DNA of 64,000 bases from contig JAQVDS010000006.1 of assembly GCA_028697715.1 (NCBI GenBank), positions 1 through 64,000 on the forward strand, written 5' to 3'. The notes beneath the pieces are model-generated. The model was not told the DNA's origin and did no database searches. It saw only the letters and a program-made list of their open reading frames with translations. This document shows positions 8,427 to 16,399 of this stretch, piece after piece; within the stretch, counting starts at the first letter, position 1; every line of letters begins with the position of its first letter. This DNA comes from Acidithiobacillus sp. Its GTDB lineage: Bacteria; Pseudomonadota; Gammaproteobacteria; Acidithiobacillales; Acidithiobacillaceae. The position numbers were made by a program, and so were the translations under genes.

Positions 8427-8454
8427 ATCTGGGGTCGGTTTTGCGCTTTTCAAG
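8427..8454 (-). promoter_or_regulatory. Sigma-32 (heat-shock) promoter of the hsp20 gene
   Basis: Read on the minus strand, CTTGAAA (8454-8448) and CCCCAGAT (8434-8427) are separated by 13 bp. This matches the RpoH consensus CTTGAAA-N(11-16)-CCCCATnT nearly perfectly and points at hsp20. It lies in the gap between lpxL and hsp20. Confidence 0.85.
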
Positions 8455-8460
8455 GGCTTG

Positions 8461-9360
8461 TCAATAGGGGTAATCCCAACCGGGAGCCGGATCCTTATAA
8501 CGGCGGTGCACCCACCAGTACTGTTCTGGCGCCCGACGAATAGCTGCCTCGAGGGCCACATTCATGGTCGCCGCATCGGCCACGTCATTACCGCTGGGGA
8601 ACCCATCCGGCAGGGGCACGATCTCGATCTCGAAACCACGCCCAGCTGGCAAGCGATAGGCGAAGAGTCCAAAGGTAGGACTGCCTCGTCGTTGCGCCAA
8701 ACGTGCCAGCAACGGCGTGGTGCAGGCCGGCCGCGCAAAGAAGGGAGCAAAGACGCCCTCGCGCGGGTCCACATTCTGATCGGGTAGGACGCCCACCACC
8801 TCGCCCCTTTGCAGAGCCTGCAGCAATCCGCGAATACCGCCATTCTTGGCCACCAGCCGAGCACCACTGCGTCCGCGGCCGGCGATCATCTGCGCGTTGA
8901 TGGCGGCATTGCGGGTCGGCATGTAGAGCACCGTCACCGGCCAGCGCTGGCCGATATACTGCACTGCGGCCTCCCAGGCCCCCAAGTGCGCGGTGAAGAG
9001 TACTACCCCTTGCCCCTTCTCCAGGGCAGCATCTACCGCTTCCGCACCGCGCACGGAACGAATCAAGTCCAAGCTTCGCGGTAGAGGCCAAAACCAGAGC
9101 GGCCCCAGTTCCACGAAGGCCTGCCCGAGCTGGCGGAAATGCTGGGCGAGCAGATTCCTCCGCTGCCGATCATCCAGTTCGGGATAGGCAATCTCCAGGT
9201 TCCTGCGCGCCACCCGTCGGCCGCTCGCTACGAGAAGACGCGCTAGGTCTCCCAGGCGATTGCCCGCCCACACCCAAACCGGGCGCGGCGCACGCGCCAA
9301 GAGCCGCAAGAGTCCTCCTACCATGGCGGCGAGCCAGGAGTCGAAGCGCCCGGCCGCCAT
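8461..9360 (-). CDS. Lipid A / lysophospholipid acyltransferase (LpxL/HtrB family)
   Basis: The 299-residue inner-membrane acyltransferase has an N-terminal hydrophobic segment and the catalytic H-x4-D/E motif as TAHLGAWE (about residues 122-129). Family members add secondary acyl chains to Kdo2-lipid A. The motifs YMPTRN and GVLPDQN fit family blocks. Length (about 300) is typical. The start codon overlaps the stop of the mscS gene upstream (TGATG), so the two are probably co-translated. Which acyl chain or position it uses cannot be told from the sequence. Confidence 0.85.
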   Translation of the reverse strand: MAAGRFDSWLAAMVGGLLRLLARAPRPVWVWAGNRLGDLARLLVASGRRVARRNLEIAYPELDDRQRRNLLAQHFRQLGQAFVELGPLWFWPLPRSLDLIRSVRGAEAVDAALEKGQGVVLFTAHLGAWEAAVQYIGQRWPVTVLYMPTRNAAINAQMIAGRGRSGARLVAKNGGIRGLLQALQRGEVVGVLPDQNVDPREGVFAPFFARPACTTPLLARLAQRRGSPTFGLFAYRLPAGRGFEIEIVPLPDGFPSGNDVADAATMNVALEAAIRRAPEQYWWVHRRYKDPAPGWDYPY

Positions 9361-10181
9361 CAGGCGGCACCAAACGCAAGACGCTGGGCGAGTTCAATGC
9401 CCTCGGCATCGAAATGGACCTTGATGGCCTCCAGAAGATCACTGCGCGTGGCACCGTAATCCGTCGCCCGTACCCATGGGCGCAGGTAGAGTTGAACACC
9501 CAGATCGGTGAGATCCTGCACGCCAATCGCCGGCGCAGGTTCGGATAGAATCCGCTCATCGGTCTCGCAGAGTTCTGCTAAAAGCTGCTTGGCGCGCAGC
9601 AGGTCCGCATGCGGAGCGAGAGTAATCAACAGGTCGATACGGCGTTGGCCAAGGACGGAGGTATTAATGAGCACATTACTGAGGATCTTGCTGTTGGGCA
9701 CGAATATTTGGCGATTGTCGAAACTGTTGATGACGCTCTGAAAGAGATGGATGCGCTCGACCGTACCTGAGACACCGGCCACCTCGATGCTGTCGCCCAC
9801 CTGGTAGGGGCGCAAGATCAGCAACAGGACGCCGGCGGCAAAGTCCGCCAAGGACTTCTGCAACGCCAGGCCAATGGCAAGACCAGCGGCGCCAAGCATC
9901 GCCAGGAGCGAAGTGGTCTGCACCCCCAACTGTCCGAGGGCTGCGACCACTACCACGATGTACAGAGCAATTTTGATCAGAGATTCGAGAAAACGCGCCA
10001 CCGTCAGATCGTGATGGACGCGCTCCAACGCACGGGCACTGAGACGTCCTATCCAGCGCGCCAGCCACACGCCGACCAGCAACACCAGCAGCGCCGCAGC
10101 AATGTGCCCAGTCCAGGCCCACAGACGATCGTGGAGCGCTGCCGACCAGGAGGGAAGCCAAGTAATTTGAGAAATGGACAT
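9360..10181 (-). CDS. mscS: Small-conductance mechanosensitive channel (MscS family)
   Basis: This 273-residue channel protein releases solutes under osmotic down-shock. An N-terminal helix (about 18-40) and further membrane segments lead into the pore helix rich in Gly and Ala (TSLLAMLGAAGLAIGLALQ, about 88-106). The conserved MscS beta domain follows with PYQVGDSIEVAGVSGTVERI. The length fits E. coli MscS (286). Its stop overlaps the lpxL-like start. In this strand it is the first gene of the pair; the metal-binding SBP gene upstream is separated by 77 bp with a hairpin. Confidence 0.92.
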   Translation of the reverse strand: MSISQITWLPSWSAALHDRLWAWTGHIAAALLVLLVGVWLARWIGRLSARALERVHHDLTVARFLESLIKIALYIVVVVAALGQLGVQTTSLLAMLGAAGLAIGLALQKSLADFAAGVLLLILRPYQVGDSIEVAGVSGTVERIHLFQSVINSFDNRQIFVPNSKILSNVLINTSVLGQRRIDLLITLAPHADLLRAKQLLAELCETDERILSEPAPAIGVQDLTDLGVQLYLRPWVRATDYGATRSDLLEAIKVHFDAEGIELAQRLAFGAA

Positions 10182-10225
10182 AAAAATGCCCCCGCGGAAT
10201 TCGATCCGAAGAGCCTAGAGGCTGT

Positions 10226-10247
10226 TGGCGCCCCTGGCAAGGCGCCA
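10226..10247 (-). terminator. Possible terminator hairpin after the metal-binding SBP gene
   Basis: TGGCGCC and GGCGCCA form a 7-bp stem with an 8-base loop, 12 bp after the end of the SBP gene. It lacks a T-run, so it may be only a weak or rho-dependent stop signal. Confidence 0.35.
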
Positions 10248-10258
10248 GGAGCGAGATG

Positions 10259-11179
10259 TCAGTGCAATGCCATCGTAGAGGTTCCGTGGACAACCGCCGC
10301 CCGCAGCGCATTCAGCTCGGCCATCATCCAGCGTTGGTAGTCATAGCCCGCGGGCATGGTCTCATAGACTCCCACTACCGGAATCCGGGCCTGTTTCGCC
10401 TTGGCCAGAAACGACTGGGTCAGGCTACTGGTGACCTGCTGATTGTACAGAAACACCTTCACCCGACGTTTGCCCAGCAGCTCGCTCTGCCGGCTCACAT
10501 CCTGGGGCGCTGGGTCGGTGCCATTCATGATCGCCGCCTGCAAGGACCAGGGGGTCTTGATCTCGCAGCCGGCTGCCTCAAGCATATAGTCTGCTACAGG
10601 CTCCGTCACCGCGACGGGGGTTTTTGGATAGTCCTTGCGGAAAGCGGCAAGGCCCTGATACCAGGGCTGCAGGGAGGCATCGAATTTCTTCACCTGCGCG
10701 GCAAAATACGTGCGGTGCTCTGGCAACATGGCGCTGAGGGCATCGGCCACCGCTGCCGCCACCTTGGGCATGGTTTCCGGCTTGTACCATAAGTGCGGGT
10801 TGGGCGTATTCTCCGGCAGACCTAGGAGATCCTGCACCACGATGACCTTCCTTGCCCGGTTCGGATTGGCCACCAGGATCTTCTTCGCCCAGGAGTCGTA
10901 GCCCAACCCGTTGCGGACCACCAATTGCGCCCGCGCTACCTCGCGCGCAATTGCGGGGCTCGCCTGAAAGGTGTGCGGATCGGTATTGGGATTGCTCTCG
11001 ATGGCTTGTACCTGTACGTACGGGCCACCAATTTGGGAGATGACATTGGCATACTCATTTTCCACGCCAACGGCACGAACCGCGTCGGCTGCCTGGGCAG
11101 TGCCAGTAAAGAGGGCACTGCTGGCCAGGACAACGCCAAGGAAACGGCGGGGGGATAAGGCAGAAGGTAGAAGGGACAT
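10259..11179 (-). CDS. Metal ABC transporter substrate-binding protein (ZnuA/TroA family)
   Basis: The 306-residue protein has a signal peptide ending near TAQAAD and the cluster A-I fold pattern of zinc/manganese binding proteins. Candidate metal ligands include His69 (NPNTDPHTF) and His129 (NPHLWY), with the acidic TEPVADY block replacing the more common His in the third position. There is no His-rich loop of the classical ZnuA type. No permease or ATPase gene is adjacent, so it is an orphan here and must use a transporter encoded elsewhere. The upstream neighbours on the same strand are a porin and a small protein gene under a Fur-like box. The metal is not determined. Confidence 0.8.
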   Translation of the reverse strand: MSLLPSALSPRRFLGVVLASSALFTGTAQAADAVRAVGVENEYANVISQIGGPYVQVQAIESNPNTDPHTFQASPAIAREVARAQLVVRNGLGYDSWAKKILVANPNRARKVIVVQDLLGLPENTPNPHLWYKPETMPKVAAAVADALSAMLPEHRTYFAAQVKKFDASLQPWYQGLAAFRKDYPKTPVAVTEPVADYMLEAAGCEIKTPWSLQAAIMNGTDPAPQDVSRQSELLGKRRVKVFLYNQQVTSSLTQSFLAKAKQARIPVVGVYETMPAGYDYQRWMMAELNALRAAVVHGTSTMALH

Positions 11180-11197
11180 TGCGGTATTCTCCGTAAC

Positions 11198-11212
11198 TGC
11201 AACTTGGTTGCA
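11198..11212. promoter_or_regulatory. Palindromic candidate operator upstream of the metal SBP gene
   Basis: The arms TGCAAC and GTTGCA are exact reverse complements around TTG. The site lies 19 bp upstream of the SBP start; a TTGACA hexamer on the minus strand at 11243-11238 is further upstream. It is placed where a repressor could act. The cognate regulator is unknown. Confidence 0.4.
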
Positions 11213-11259
11213 TAATGCTCTCGCGTCATCCTGCTCATGTCAATTTCCGCGCACAATAC

Positions 11260-11283
11260 AAAAAGGCGCGCCCGGGGGCGCGC
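11260..11283 (-). terminator. Rho-independent terminator after the porin/small-protein operon
   Basis: On the minus strand an 8-bp GC stem (GCGCGCCC with GGGCGCGC) is followed by CTTTTTG. It lies about 40 bp after the stop of the small gene and separates this operon from the metal SBP gene. Confidence 0.7.
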
Positions 11284-11323
11284 AATCGGCTACGGTGCTA
11301 CAGGAGAAGATGATGGGATAAAT

Positions 11324-11557
11324 TCAGTGCACAGATTGCAGTGAAGGACTTCCTGTCCCCAGAAAACAGACCTGTTCCACGCGCCCGGCACAGCGGGTCA
11401 GTTTCCAGATTTGCAAGACCCCACGCTGCTGCAACTCGACCAGGGCCTGTCCCAGACGCTCCGGGCAGGCCGGCACAAGATATCGCAGCAGTTGTTCGAG
11501 ACGACAACCCGGATGCTGGGCAACAAAGTGCAAGGCATGATGAGCAATCTCTGTCAT
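11324..11557 (-). CDS. Small winged-helix-like protein, function unknown
   Basis: The 77-residue product has an N-terminal segment with the helix pattern of a small winged-helix domain (…VAQHPGCRLEQLLRYL…LGQALVELQQRGVLQIWKL), reminiscent of FeoC-like proteins but not clearly homologous. A Cys pair is in the second half. Its ATG 11557 overlaps the porin stop (TGATG), and TGGAG lies 8 bases upstream, so it is translationally coupled to the porin. Its place between a Fur-boxed porin gene and a metal-binding protein suggests a metal-responsive role, which is inference only. Confidence 0.55.
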   Translation of the reverse strand: MTEIAHHALHFVAQHPGCRLEQLLRYLVPACPERLGQALVELQQRGVLQIWKLTRCAGRVEQVCFLGTGSPSLQSVH

Positions 11558-12795
11558 CAAAAAAACTCCAGGTGCAAACGCAGCAACCCGACAGTGGCGT
11601 TACGGTACACCCCGTTGGGACGGGTGATGTATTGCAGGTCGGGCTGCAGGCTCAGATAATCATTCAATTTGACGACATAGGTGATTTCGTAACTGGTTTC
11701 GGCGGGATAAATTGCTGCTGGTAGTTCCTCATCTTCATATCCCGCCGCCACCACGCCCGGACGCAGGGCTGCCCGCGCCATGCCAAAGGAGAGGGCATCA
11801 TCCGGCCGAGCCGCAAGAAAATGACTGAGGCGCGCCCCTACACCCAGGTACCAGGGAACCAGATTCTCCTGTCCAAAAGCCTTGCCCCACTGGATAAAGG
11901 GTGCCAGCTCCGCGTCGGCAAGCTGCCAGTGCGCCTCGACGATGCCGTAGATGCCATTCGTCGTCGGACTCAGGTCAAAGTCGGGGGCACGTGGCTGATT
12001 GTAGTGCCAGGCGCCGACTTTAAAGACATACTTGCCATATTCATCCGTATCATCATCCGGGTCTTCGCCCTCCTCCCGCCCCCAGTGCAAGGCCCCCTCC
12101 CAGATCGCCAGATAACCGCGGTCAAAGACACCGCGATACGGATGAATGGCATCTCCCTGAAACACTCCTGCCTTGCTGCTCCAGTTCGACCCATGGGTAT
12201 TGACGATGAAACCTAGGCCGGAATATGGATAGGTGGGCAGCGCCGGTACATTGCCGGACAGGCTGGGATCGAGACCAAATGACCCATTCAAGAGTTGAAG
12301 CGCGTTGCTGGCCACATCGAAATAGAGATTGAAATCGGTGTACCCGATGCGGGTAGCCAGCCAGCCCGTCCATTGCTGCCGGTAGTTGGCCTCGTAGAGC
12401 CGCACTGCAGAAGGTGCATAGATATTGCTCGCGGTCTGCAGATCGCCGCTGTAGGCCGTGTCTTCGGCCGAGCTGTAGATGCCGAACACGGATGTGGTGA
12501 AGAGCCCGCCGCGCCAGGCGCCAGCCTTGCCGCTATCCCATTGCAGCCCCAACTGGCCCGCCGTGGTGTTGGCCGTGCCCTGGCGAATTCCTCCCGCCAG
12601 ATTGGCGAAGAGCTCTGTATCCGCATGCGCCGACCAGGAGAAACCCTGGCCGATGTGCTGGAACTCGGTCAGATAGCGAGGCGCCAGACCATTTTGATTC
12701 GGGATTGGCGATTCGGCCGCAGGCCCGGGCAATCCCGCCGCAACACTTGCGCCACTCCACAGAAGCATCAAAAAAGAAAGGGACTTGCACTTCAT
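11557..12795 (-). CDS. Outer-membrane porin, OprB-like, probably metal-regulated
   Basis: The 412-residue protein has a signal peptide ending near SVAAG, many alternating beta-strand segments with aromatic residues, and a C-terminal Phe (LHLEFF) that is the usual outer-membrane assembly signal. The pattern resembles OprB/carbohydrate-selective porins. The context suggests another cargo: a Fur-like box overlaps its promoter, and a metal ABC binding protein is encoded downstream. Passage of a metal or metal chelate is therefore plausible. No TonB box or plug domain is seen, so it is not a TonB-dependent receptor. Confidence 0.75.
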   Translation of the reverse strand: MKCKSLSFLMLLWSGASVAAGLPGPAAESPIPNQNGLAPRYLTEFQHIGQGFSWSAHADTELFANLAGGIRQGTANTTAGQLGLQWDSGKAGAWRGGLFTTSVFGIYSSAEDTAYSGDLQTASNIYAPSAVRLYEANYRQQWTGWLATRIGYTDFNLYFDVASNALQLLNGSFGLDPSLSGNVPALPTYPYSGLGFIVNTHGSNWSSKAGVFQGDAIHPYRGVFDRGYLAIWEGALHWGREEGEDPDDDTDEYGKYVFKVGAWHYNQPRAPDFDLSPTTNGIYGIVEAHWQLADAELAPFIQWGKAFGQENLVPWYLGVGARLSHFLAARPDDALSFGMARAALRPGVVAAGYEDEELPAAIYPAETSYEITYVVKLNDYLSLQPDLQYITRPNGVYRNATVGLLRLHLEFF

Positions 12796-12825
12796 GATAC
12801 GCTCAGATCAGTTAAAGACGGCGCT

Positions 12826-12871
12826 ACTATGCCGCAACACTATTTGCTAGTCAATAACGATTCTCATTTAC
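12826..12871 (-). promoter_or_regulatory. Promoter with overlapping Fur-like box for the porin operon
   Basis: On the minus strand TTGACT (12854-12849) and CATAGT (12831-12826) are 17 bp apart. A 19-bp site at 12853-12871 matches 13 of 19 positions of the Fur consensus GATAATGATAATCATTATC and overlaps the -35. Binding of Fur, or the related Zur, would block transcription when metal is plentiful. Confidence 0.65.
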
Positions 12872-12979
12872 ATGCCTTGTCATGGCTTGGTTTTTCCCTA
12901 CAGCCGGCACTCTGCGGATACAAGTCGCCAAGCCATGAAACTGCTTTCTTCCCGCAGACTCATCCTCTACACTGAATCC

Positions 12980-13624
12980 ATGCAGAAAAAACGGCTGATT
13001 CTGGGTGGCACCTTTGATCCCATTCATTATGGGCATCTGCGAGCGCTGGAAGAGGTACGCGAGGCGCTGGGCATGGCGGAGGCGACACTGGTTCCTGCCG
13101 GGCATCCGCCGCACCGGCAGAGCCCCTGGGCACCCGCGGAGCACCGTTTGGCGATGACCCGCATTGCCGCGCAGCAGGCCCCAGGCTTGGCGGTTCTGGC
13201 TTACGAAGTCGAAAAAAGCAGTCGTTCCTACACCGTCGACACCCTGCGCCACCTCCGCGCCGACGATTCCGATGGCTTTCTGGCAATGGTGATCGGAATG
13301 GATGCCTTTCTGCGCTTCGATACCTGGAAAGACTGGCAGGAAATCCTCGATCTGACCCATCTGGTAGTCATCGGCCGGCCCGGCTGGCCGATGGCGGAAC
13401 TGCCCGAGGCCTTGCGCCAGGTGCTCTATGAGCGGCGGGTACAGGATCTGACCGCACTGCACCGGCATTCTCGCGGCAAGATCGCCTTTCACACGGTCAC
13501 CGCCCTGGAAATCTCCGCGACCCAGATCCGCAGCCTTCTCGCCGCCGGGCGCAGTGCGCGCTTTCTGTTACCCGACGCGGTCTTGGATTATATTGCCCGG
13601 CAACGGCTTTACCACGAAGCGTAA
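12980..13624 (+). CDS. nadD: Nicotinate-nucleotide adenylyltransferase
   Basis: The 214-residue enzyme joins nicotinate mononucleotide and ATP in NAD synthesis. [12 protein letters not shown] at residues 9-20 holds the nucleotidyltransferase H-x-G-H signature, and the second conserved block appears as EISATQIR. Length agrees with the family (about 210-220). The start was set at ATG 12980 because the family begins just before GGTFDP; the ribosome site is weak. It leads the nadD-rsfS-rlmH cluster, a common arrangement. Confidence 0.95.
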   Translation: MQKKRLILGGTFDPIHYGHLRALEEVREALGMAEATLVPAGHPPHRQSPWAPAEHRLAMTRIAAQQAPGLAVLAYEVEKSSRSYTVDTLRHLRADDSDGFLAMVIGMDAFLRFDTWKDWQEILDLTHLVVIGRPGWPMAELPEALRQVLYERRVQDLTALHRHSRGKIAFHTVTALEISATQIRSLLAAGRSARFLLPDAVLDYIARQRLYHEA

Positions 13625-13642
13625 CCTGGAGGAACACCCACC

Positions 13643-14002
13643 TTGCCCATCACGCCCGAAATGCTGCGCGATCTGAGTATCGCCGCCCTCGATGAACACA
13701 AGGCCATCGACATCCAAAGCATCGACGTTCGTCAACAAACCGATATCACCGATTACCTGATCATTGCCTCTGGCAACTCTGACCGCCAGCTACGCGCCCT
13801 TGCCGATGCCGTGATCGACAAGGTGCGTGGCGAGGGGGTGCGGCCTCTCGGCAAGGAAGGGGCGTCCGGCAGCGACTGGATGCTGGTGGATCTGGGGGAC
13901 GTCGTGGTCCATCTGATGCGACCGGAAACCCGCGATTTCTATCAGATCGAGCGGCTGTGGGGCGAGCTGCCCAAGGTGCGTAGCCAGGGTAACGAGGGCT
14001 AG
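13643..14002 (+). CDS. rsfS: Ribosomal silencing factor RsfS
   Basis: The 119-residue protein binds L14 and blocks subunit joining when nutrients are scarce. It shows the conserved core KAIDIQSIDVRQQTDITDY, followed by ASGNSDRQLRA and GSDWMLVDLGDVVVHL, which are diagnostic of RsfS/Iojap. The start is TTG at 13643, with TGGAGG 10 bases upstream. It lies 18 bp after nadD and 1 bp before rlmH. Confidence 0.95.
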   Translation: MPITPEMLRDLSIAALDEHKAIDIQSIDVRQQTDITDYLIIASGNSDRQLRALADAVIDKVRGEGVRPLGKEGASGSDWMLVDLGDVVVHLMRPETRDFYQIERLWGELPKVRSQGNEG

Positions 14003-14003
14003 C

Positions 14004-14486
14004 GTGCGCCTGTTGGTCCTCGCGCTAGGGACCCGCATGCCAAACTGGGTGGAAGCAGCGGTGGAGGAATACCGCCGCAGGATCCCTGCCCCGGTGCAAC
14101 TGGAATGGCGCAGCCTACCCTTGGCCCAGCGGGGGCGGCAGAACGACCCGGCACGCTGGCGTCGGGAGGAAGGTGAACGGCTCCTCGCCAGCACCCTCAA
14201 AGACAGTGAGATCGTGGCCTTGGAGGTTACCGGGCGGAGCTTGCGCAGTGAAGAGCTGGCGCAGAAAATAGATACTTGGATCAACGATCATCAGGACGTC
14301 ACCCTGTGGATTGGCGGCCCCGATGGTATCGACCCGGCGTTGCGGCCGCACTGGCGCTGGTCCCTTTCGGCATTGACTCTGGCGCACCCCGTAGTGCGCG
14401 TGGTCCTTGCCGAGCAACTGTATCGTGCCTGGAGTATCCGTGCGGGCCTGCCCTATCATCGTGGCGGAGAGGAGAATGGATGGTGA
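14004..14486 (+). CDS. rlmH: 23S rRNA pseudouridine-1915 N3-methyltransferase
   Basis: RlmH is a SPOUT-class methyltransferase acting on the ribosomal A-site helix 69. The SAM-binding knot is seen as LWIGGPDGIDP (around residues 100-110) and the C-terminal EQLYRAWSIRAGLPYHR matches the family. The protein is 160 residues (E. coli 155). The start is GTG 14004. Its end overlaps the following lipoprotein gene by 7 bp. Confidence 0.95.
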   Translation: MRLLVLALGTRMPNWVEAAVEEYRRRIPAPVQLEWRSLPLAQRGRQNDPARWRREEGERLLASTLKDSEIVALEVTGRSLRSEELAQKIDTWINDHQDVTLWIGGPDGIDPALRPHWRWSLSALTLAHPVVRVVLAEQLYRAWSIRAGLPYHRGGEENGW

Positions 14487-14914
14487 AGTGTTATCAACGA
14501 GTCTTGCCCCGACTGGGGGTAGTCGCAGCCCTGACTTTGGGATTGAGTGCCTGCGCGCAGATGGTCGTACCCACGCCGCAAGAGAGCAGCAGCAATGCCA
14601 TTGCCGTACAAGCGGCGCGCATCCATATCTTTTCGCTGTCCCCACAGGTGCCGGCGCAGCAACTGGAGCCCGCGCGCCAAGCCCTGGCCGCAGCACAGGC
14701 CGCGCAGCAGCGAGGCGATTATCTTTACGCCGATCGCCAAACCGAATTGGCCCGCCTTCGCCTCGATAACATTCAGCAGCGTCTCGATCAGAGCCCGGCG
14801 ACGGAGAGCAACCAGGAGATAAAAGGACAGATTCGCGAGCTACAAGGGAGAATCGCCAGTCTGCAGGAAAAAATTGCCGCTACCCGTCAGCAGCTTCAGG
14901 AGACGAACCCATGA
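14480..14914 (+). CDS. DUF4398-type lipoprotein
   Basis: This 144-residue lipoprotein has a signal peptide with the lipobox GLSAC (Cys25). The mature part is a helical segment of Ala/Gln-rich repeats that looks like DUF4398 and ends in a coiled coil. ATG 14480 has GGAG sequences upstream and overlaps the rlmH end. It is coupled by an ATGA overlap to a coiled-coil/OmpA-like protein gene, a pairing seen for DUF4398 proteins. An envelope-organising role is likely but unproven. Confidence 0.75.
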   Translation: MVKCYQRVLPRLGVVAALTLGLSACAQMVVPTPQESSSNAIAVQAARIHIFSLSPQVPAQQLEPARQALAAAQAAQQRGDYLYADRQTELARLRLDNIQQRLDQSPATESNQEIKGQIRELQGRIASLQEKIAATRQQLQETNP

Positions 14915-15804
14915 TTCGCCGTAGCCTGCTCGCCAGCACCTTACTTCTACTGCCTACCCTAGCCTGGGCCGATGCTACTACCACAGCCGCCCTGCAACGT
15001 GCCTATGGACAGTTCCAAAACCTGCAGAAATCCACACATCTTACCCCGCAGCAATCCGCCAGTCTGCAGCGGGATCTGCAGCAGATGACCGCCGATCAGG
15101 TCAATCCGCCCCTCTTTGCCGTCGACCAGGCCATCTTTGAGGCCCGCCTGCAAGGACTGCGGGAAGCCCAAGCGGCTGCAAACAGTGGCCAGGAGAAGGA
15201 ACGTCTGAGCCGGGAACTGGCCAGCCTCAACCAGAAATATCAGGCCTTGCAGGCAGAATATGCCCAGCTGCGCCAGCAGTTGGCGACGCAGACCATGCAG
15301 GGTGCCCGCAGCGCCCGCCTGAAACAGGAAATCCAGCAGCAAAAGGAAATACTGCAGCAGGAAGAACAGAGTCTGGCGACGATGCAACCGAGTTCTGCGC
15401 CGAGTACGAGTAGCTCGACGAGCGTCAGCCCCACGGTTGCGGCGCCTGCCGCTGCTCCGGCCCCGTTGCAGGCCCTGGCCGCCTACGGTGACCTGCGGCA
15501 GGGAAAATATGGCACCGAACTGGACATGCCCATATCCGCCCTGTTCAGTTCAGACCAGGGGCTGTCCGCCAACGGCAAGCAACGCCTACGTGCTGTCGCT
15601 GGGACGCTGAAAGGGATCTCGGCAGCGCAGATCCTGGTGCGGGTCTCCGGGCAACCGGGAGGCCTCAATCTGGCCACCCAACGCGCCGAGGCCATCCTTC
15701 AGGGGCTGCGCCAGGCCGGGATTCCCGATTCCCGACTGGCCCTGGCCTCGGGTGCCGGGGTGGCCAGCGGCATGGCCCAGATTCTCCTGCCCGGCAGCTC
15801 CTGA
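14911..15804 (+). CDS. Exported coiled-coil protein with OmpA-like C-terminal domain
   Basis: The 297-residue protein has a signal peptide ending at AWAD, a Gln-rich coiled coil (about 25-150), a Ser/Thr/Ala/Pro linker (about 152-185), and a C-terminal domain of about 100 residues with the spacing of an OmpA peptidoglycan-binding domain (…SDQGLSANGKQRLRAVAGTLK…, …NLATQRAEAILQGLRQAGI…). The classical OmpA sequence N-x-x-L-S-x-x-R-A is present only in altered form. It probably ties the lipoprotein upstream to the cell wall. Confidence 0.7.
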   Translation: MIRRSLLASTLLLLPTLAWADATTTAALQRAYGQFQNLQKSTHLTPQQSASLQRDLQQMTADQVNPPLFAVDQAIFEARLQGLREAQAAANSGQEKERLSRELASLNQKYQALQAEYAQLRQQLATQTMQGARSARLKQEIQQQKEILQQEEQSLATMQPSSAPSTSSSTSVSPTVAAPAAAPAPLQALAAYGDLRQGKYGTELDMPISALFSSDQGLSANGKQRLRAVAGTLKGISAAQILVRVSGQPGGLNLATQRAEAILQGLRQAGIPDSRLALASGAGVASGMAQILLPGSS

Positions 15805-15808
15805 GCGC

Positions 15809-16399
15809 ATGCCGCAATTGATCCTCGCGTCGGCTTCGCCGCGTCGACGCGAGCTTCTCGCGCAGTTGGGCTACACGCCTGAACTCCGGCCGACAAGCAT
15901 CGACGAGTCCCGGCGTAACGGCGAGCCGCCGGCGCAGCTCGTTCGACGTCTGGCGCGGGAAAAGGCCCACGCTGCCGTACGCAGCGATGAAAATGCCCTG
16001 GTACTCGGGGCCGACACCTTGGTCTGTCTGAGGGACCAGGTGTTCGGCAAGCCCGCAGATGCTGCCGAAGCGCAACAAAACTATGCGGTCCTCGGCGGGC
16101 GCTGGCATCAGGTGCTTACCGCCGTAGCCATCACCAATGGCCAGCGCGTATGGCAGACCCTGTCGCGCAATGCCGTCTTCCTGCGGCCGATCTCCCCAGC
16201 CGAGGCACGCGCCTACTGGGCCACTGGCGAGCCGCAAGACAAAGCCGGCGGCTATGCCATCCAGGGCCTGGGAGCGGTCTTCGTGCGCGGTCTGCGCGGT
16301 TCCTATTCTGGAGTGATGGGCCTGCCACTGGCGGAAACGGCGGCGCTGCTCAGCCAGCTCGGCCTCCCCCCACCCTACTTGCAGGCACTGCATGAGTGA
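15809..16399 (+). CDS. maf: Maf-type nucleotide pyrophosphatase
   Basis: The 196-residue protein belongs to the Maf/Ham1-like pyrophosphatases that hydrolyse modified or non-canonical nucleoside triphosphates. ASASPRRRELLAQLG near the N-terminus and GADTLV, with the later DKAGGYAIQG block, are family signatures. The start at ATG 15809 lies 4 bp after the previous stop; the longer open frame adds unrelated residues. It overlaps rng by 8 bp, a common gene pair. Confidence 0.93.
   Translation: MPQLILASASPRRRELLAQLGYTPELRPTSIDESRRNGEPPAQLVRRLAREKAHAAVRSDENALVLGADTLVCLRDQVFGKPADAAEAQQNYAVLGGRWHQVLTAVAITNGQRVWQTLSRNAVFLRPISPAEARAYWATGEPQDKAGGYAIQGLGAVFVRGLRGSYSGVMGLPLAETAALLSQLGLPPPYLQALHE

Noticed and set aside
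11988-11993. CACGTG core as a third parS site
   Set aside because: The flanks do not form the GTTTCACGTGAAAC palindrome. The same holds for 42086-42091.
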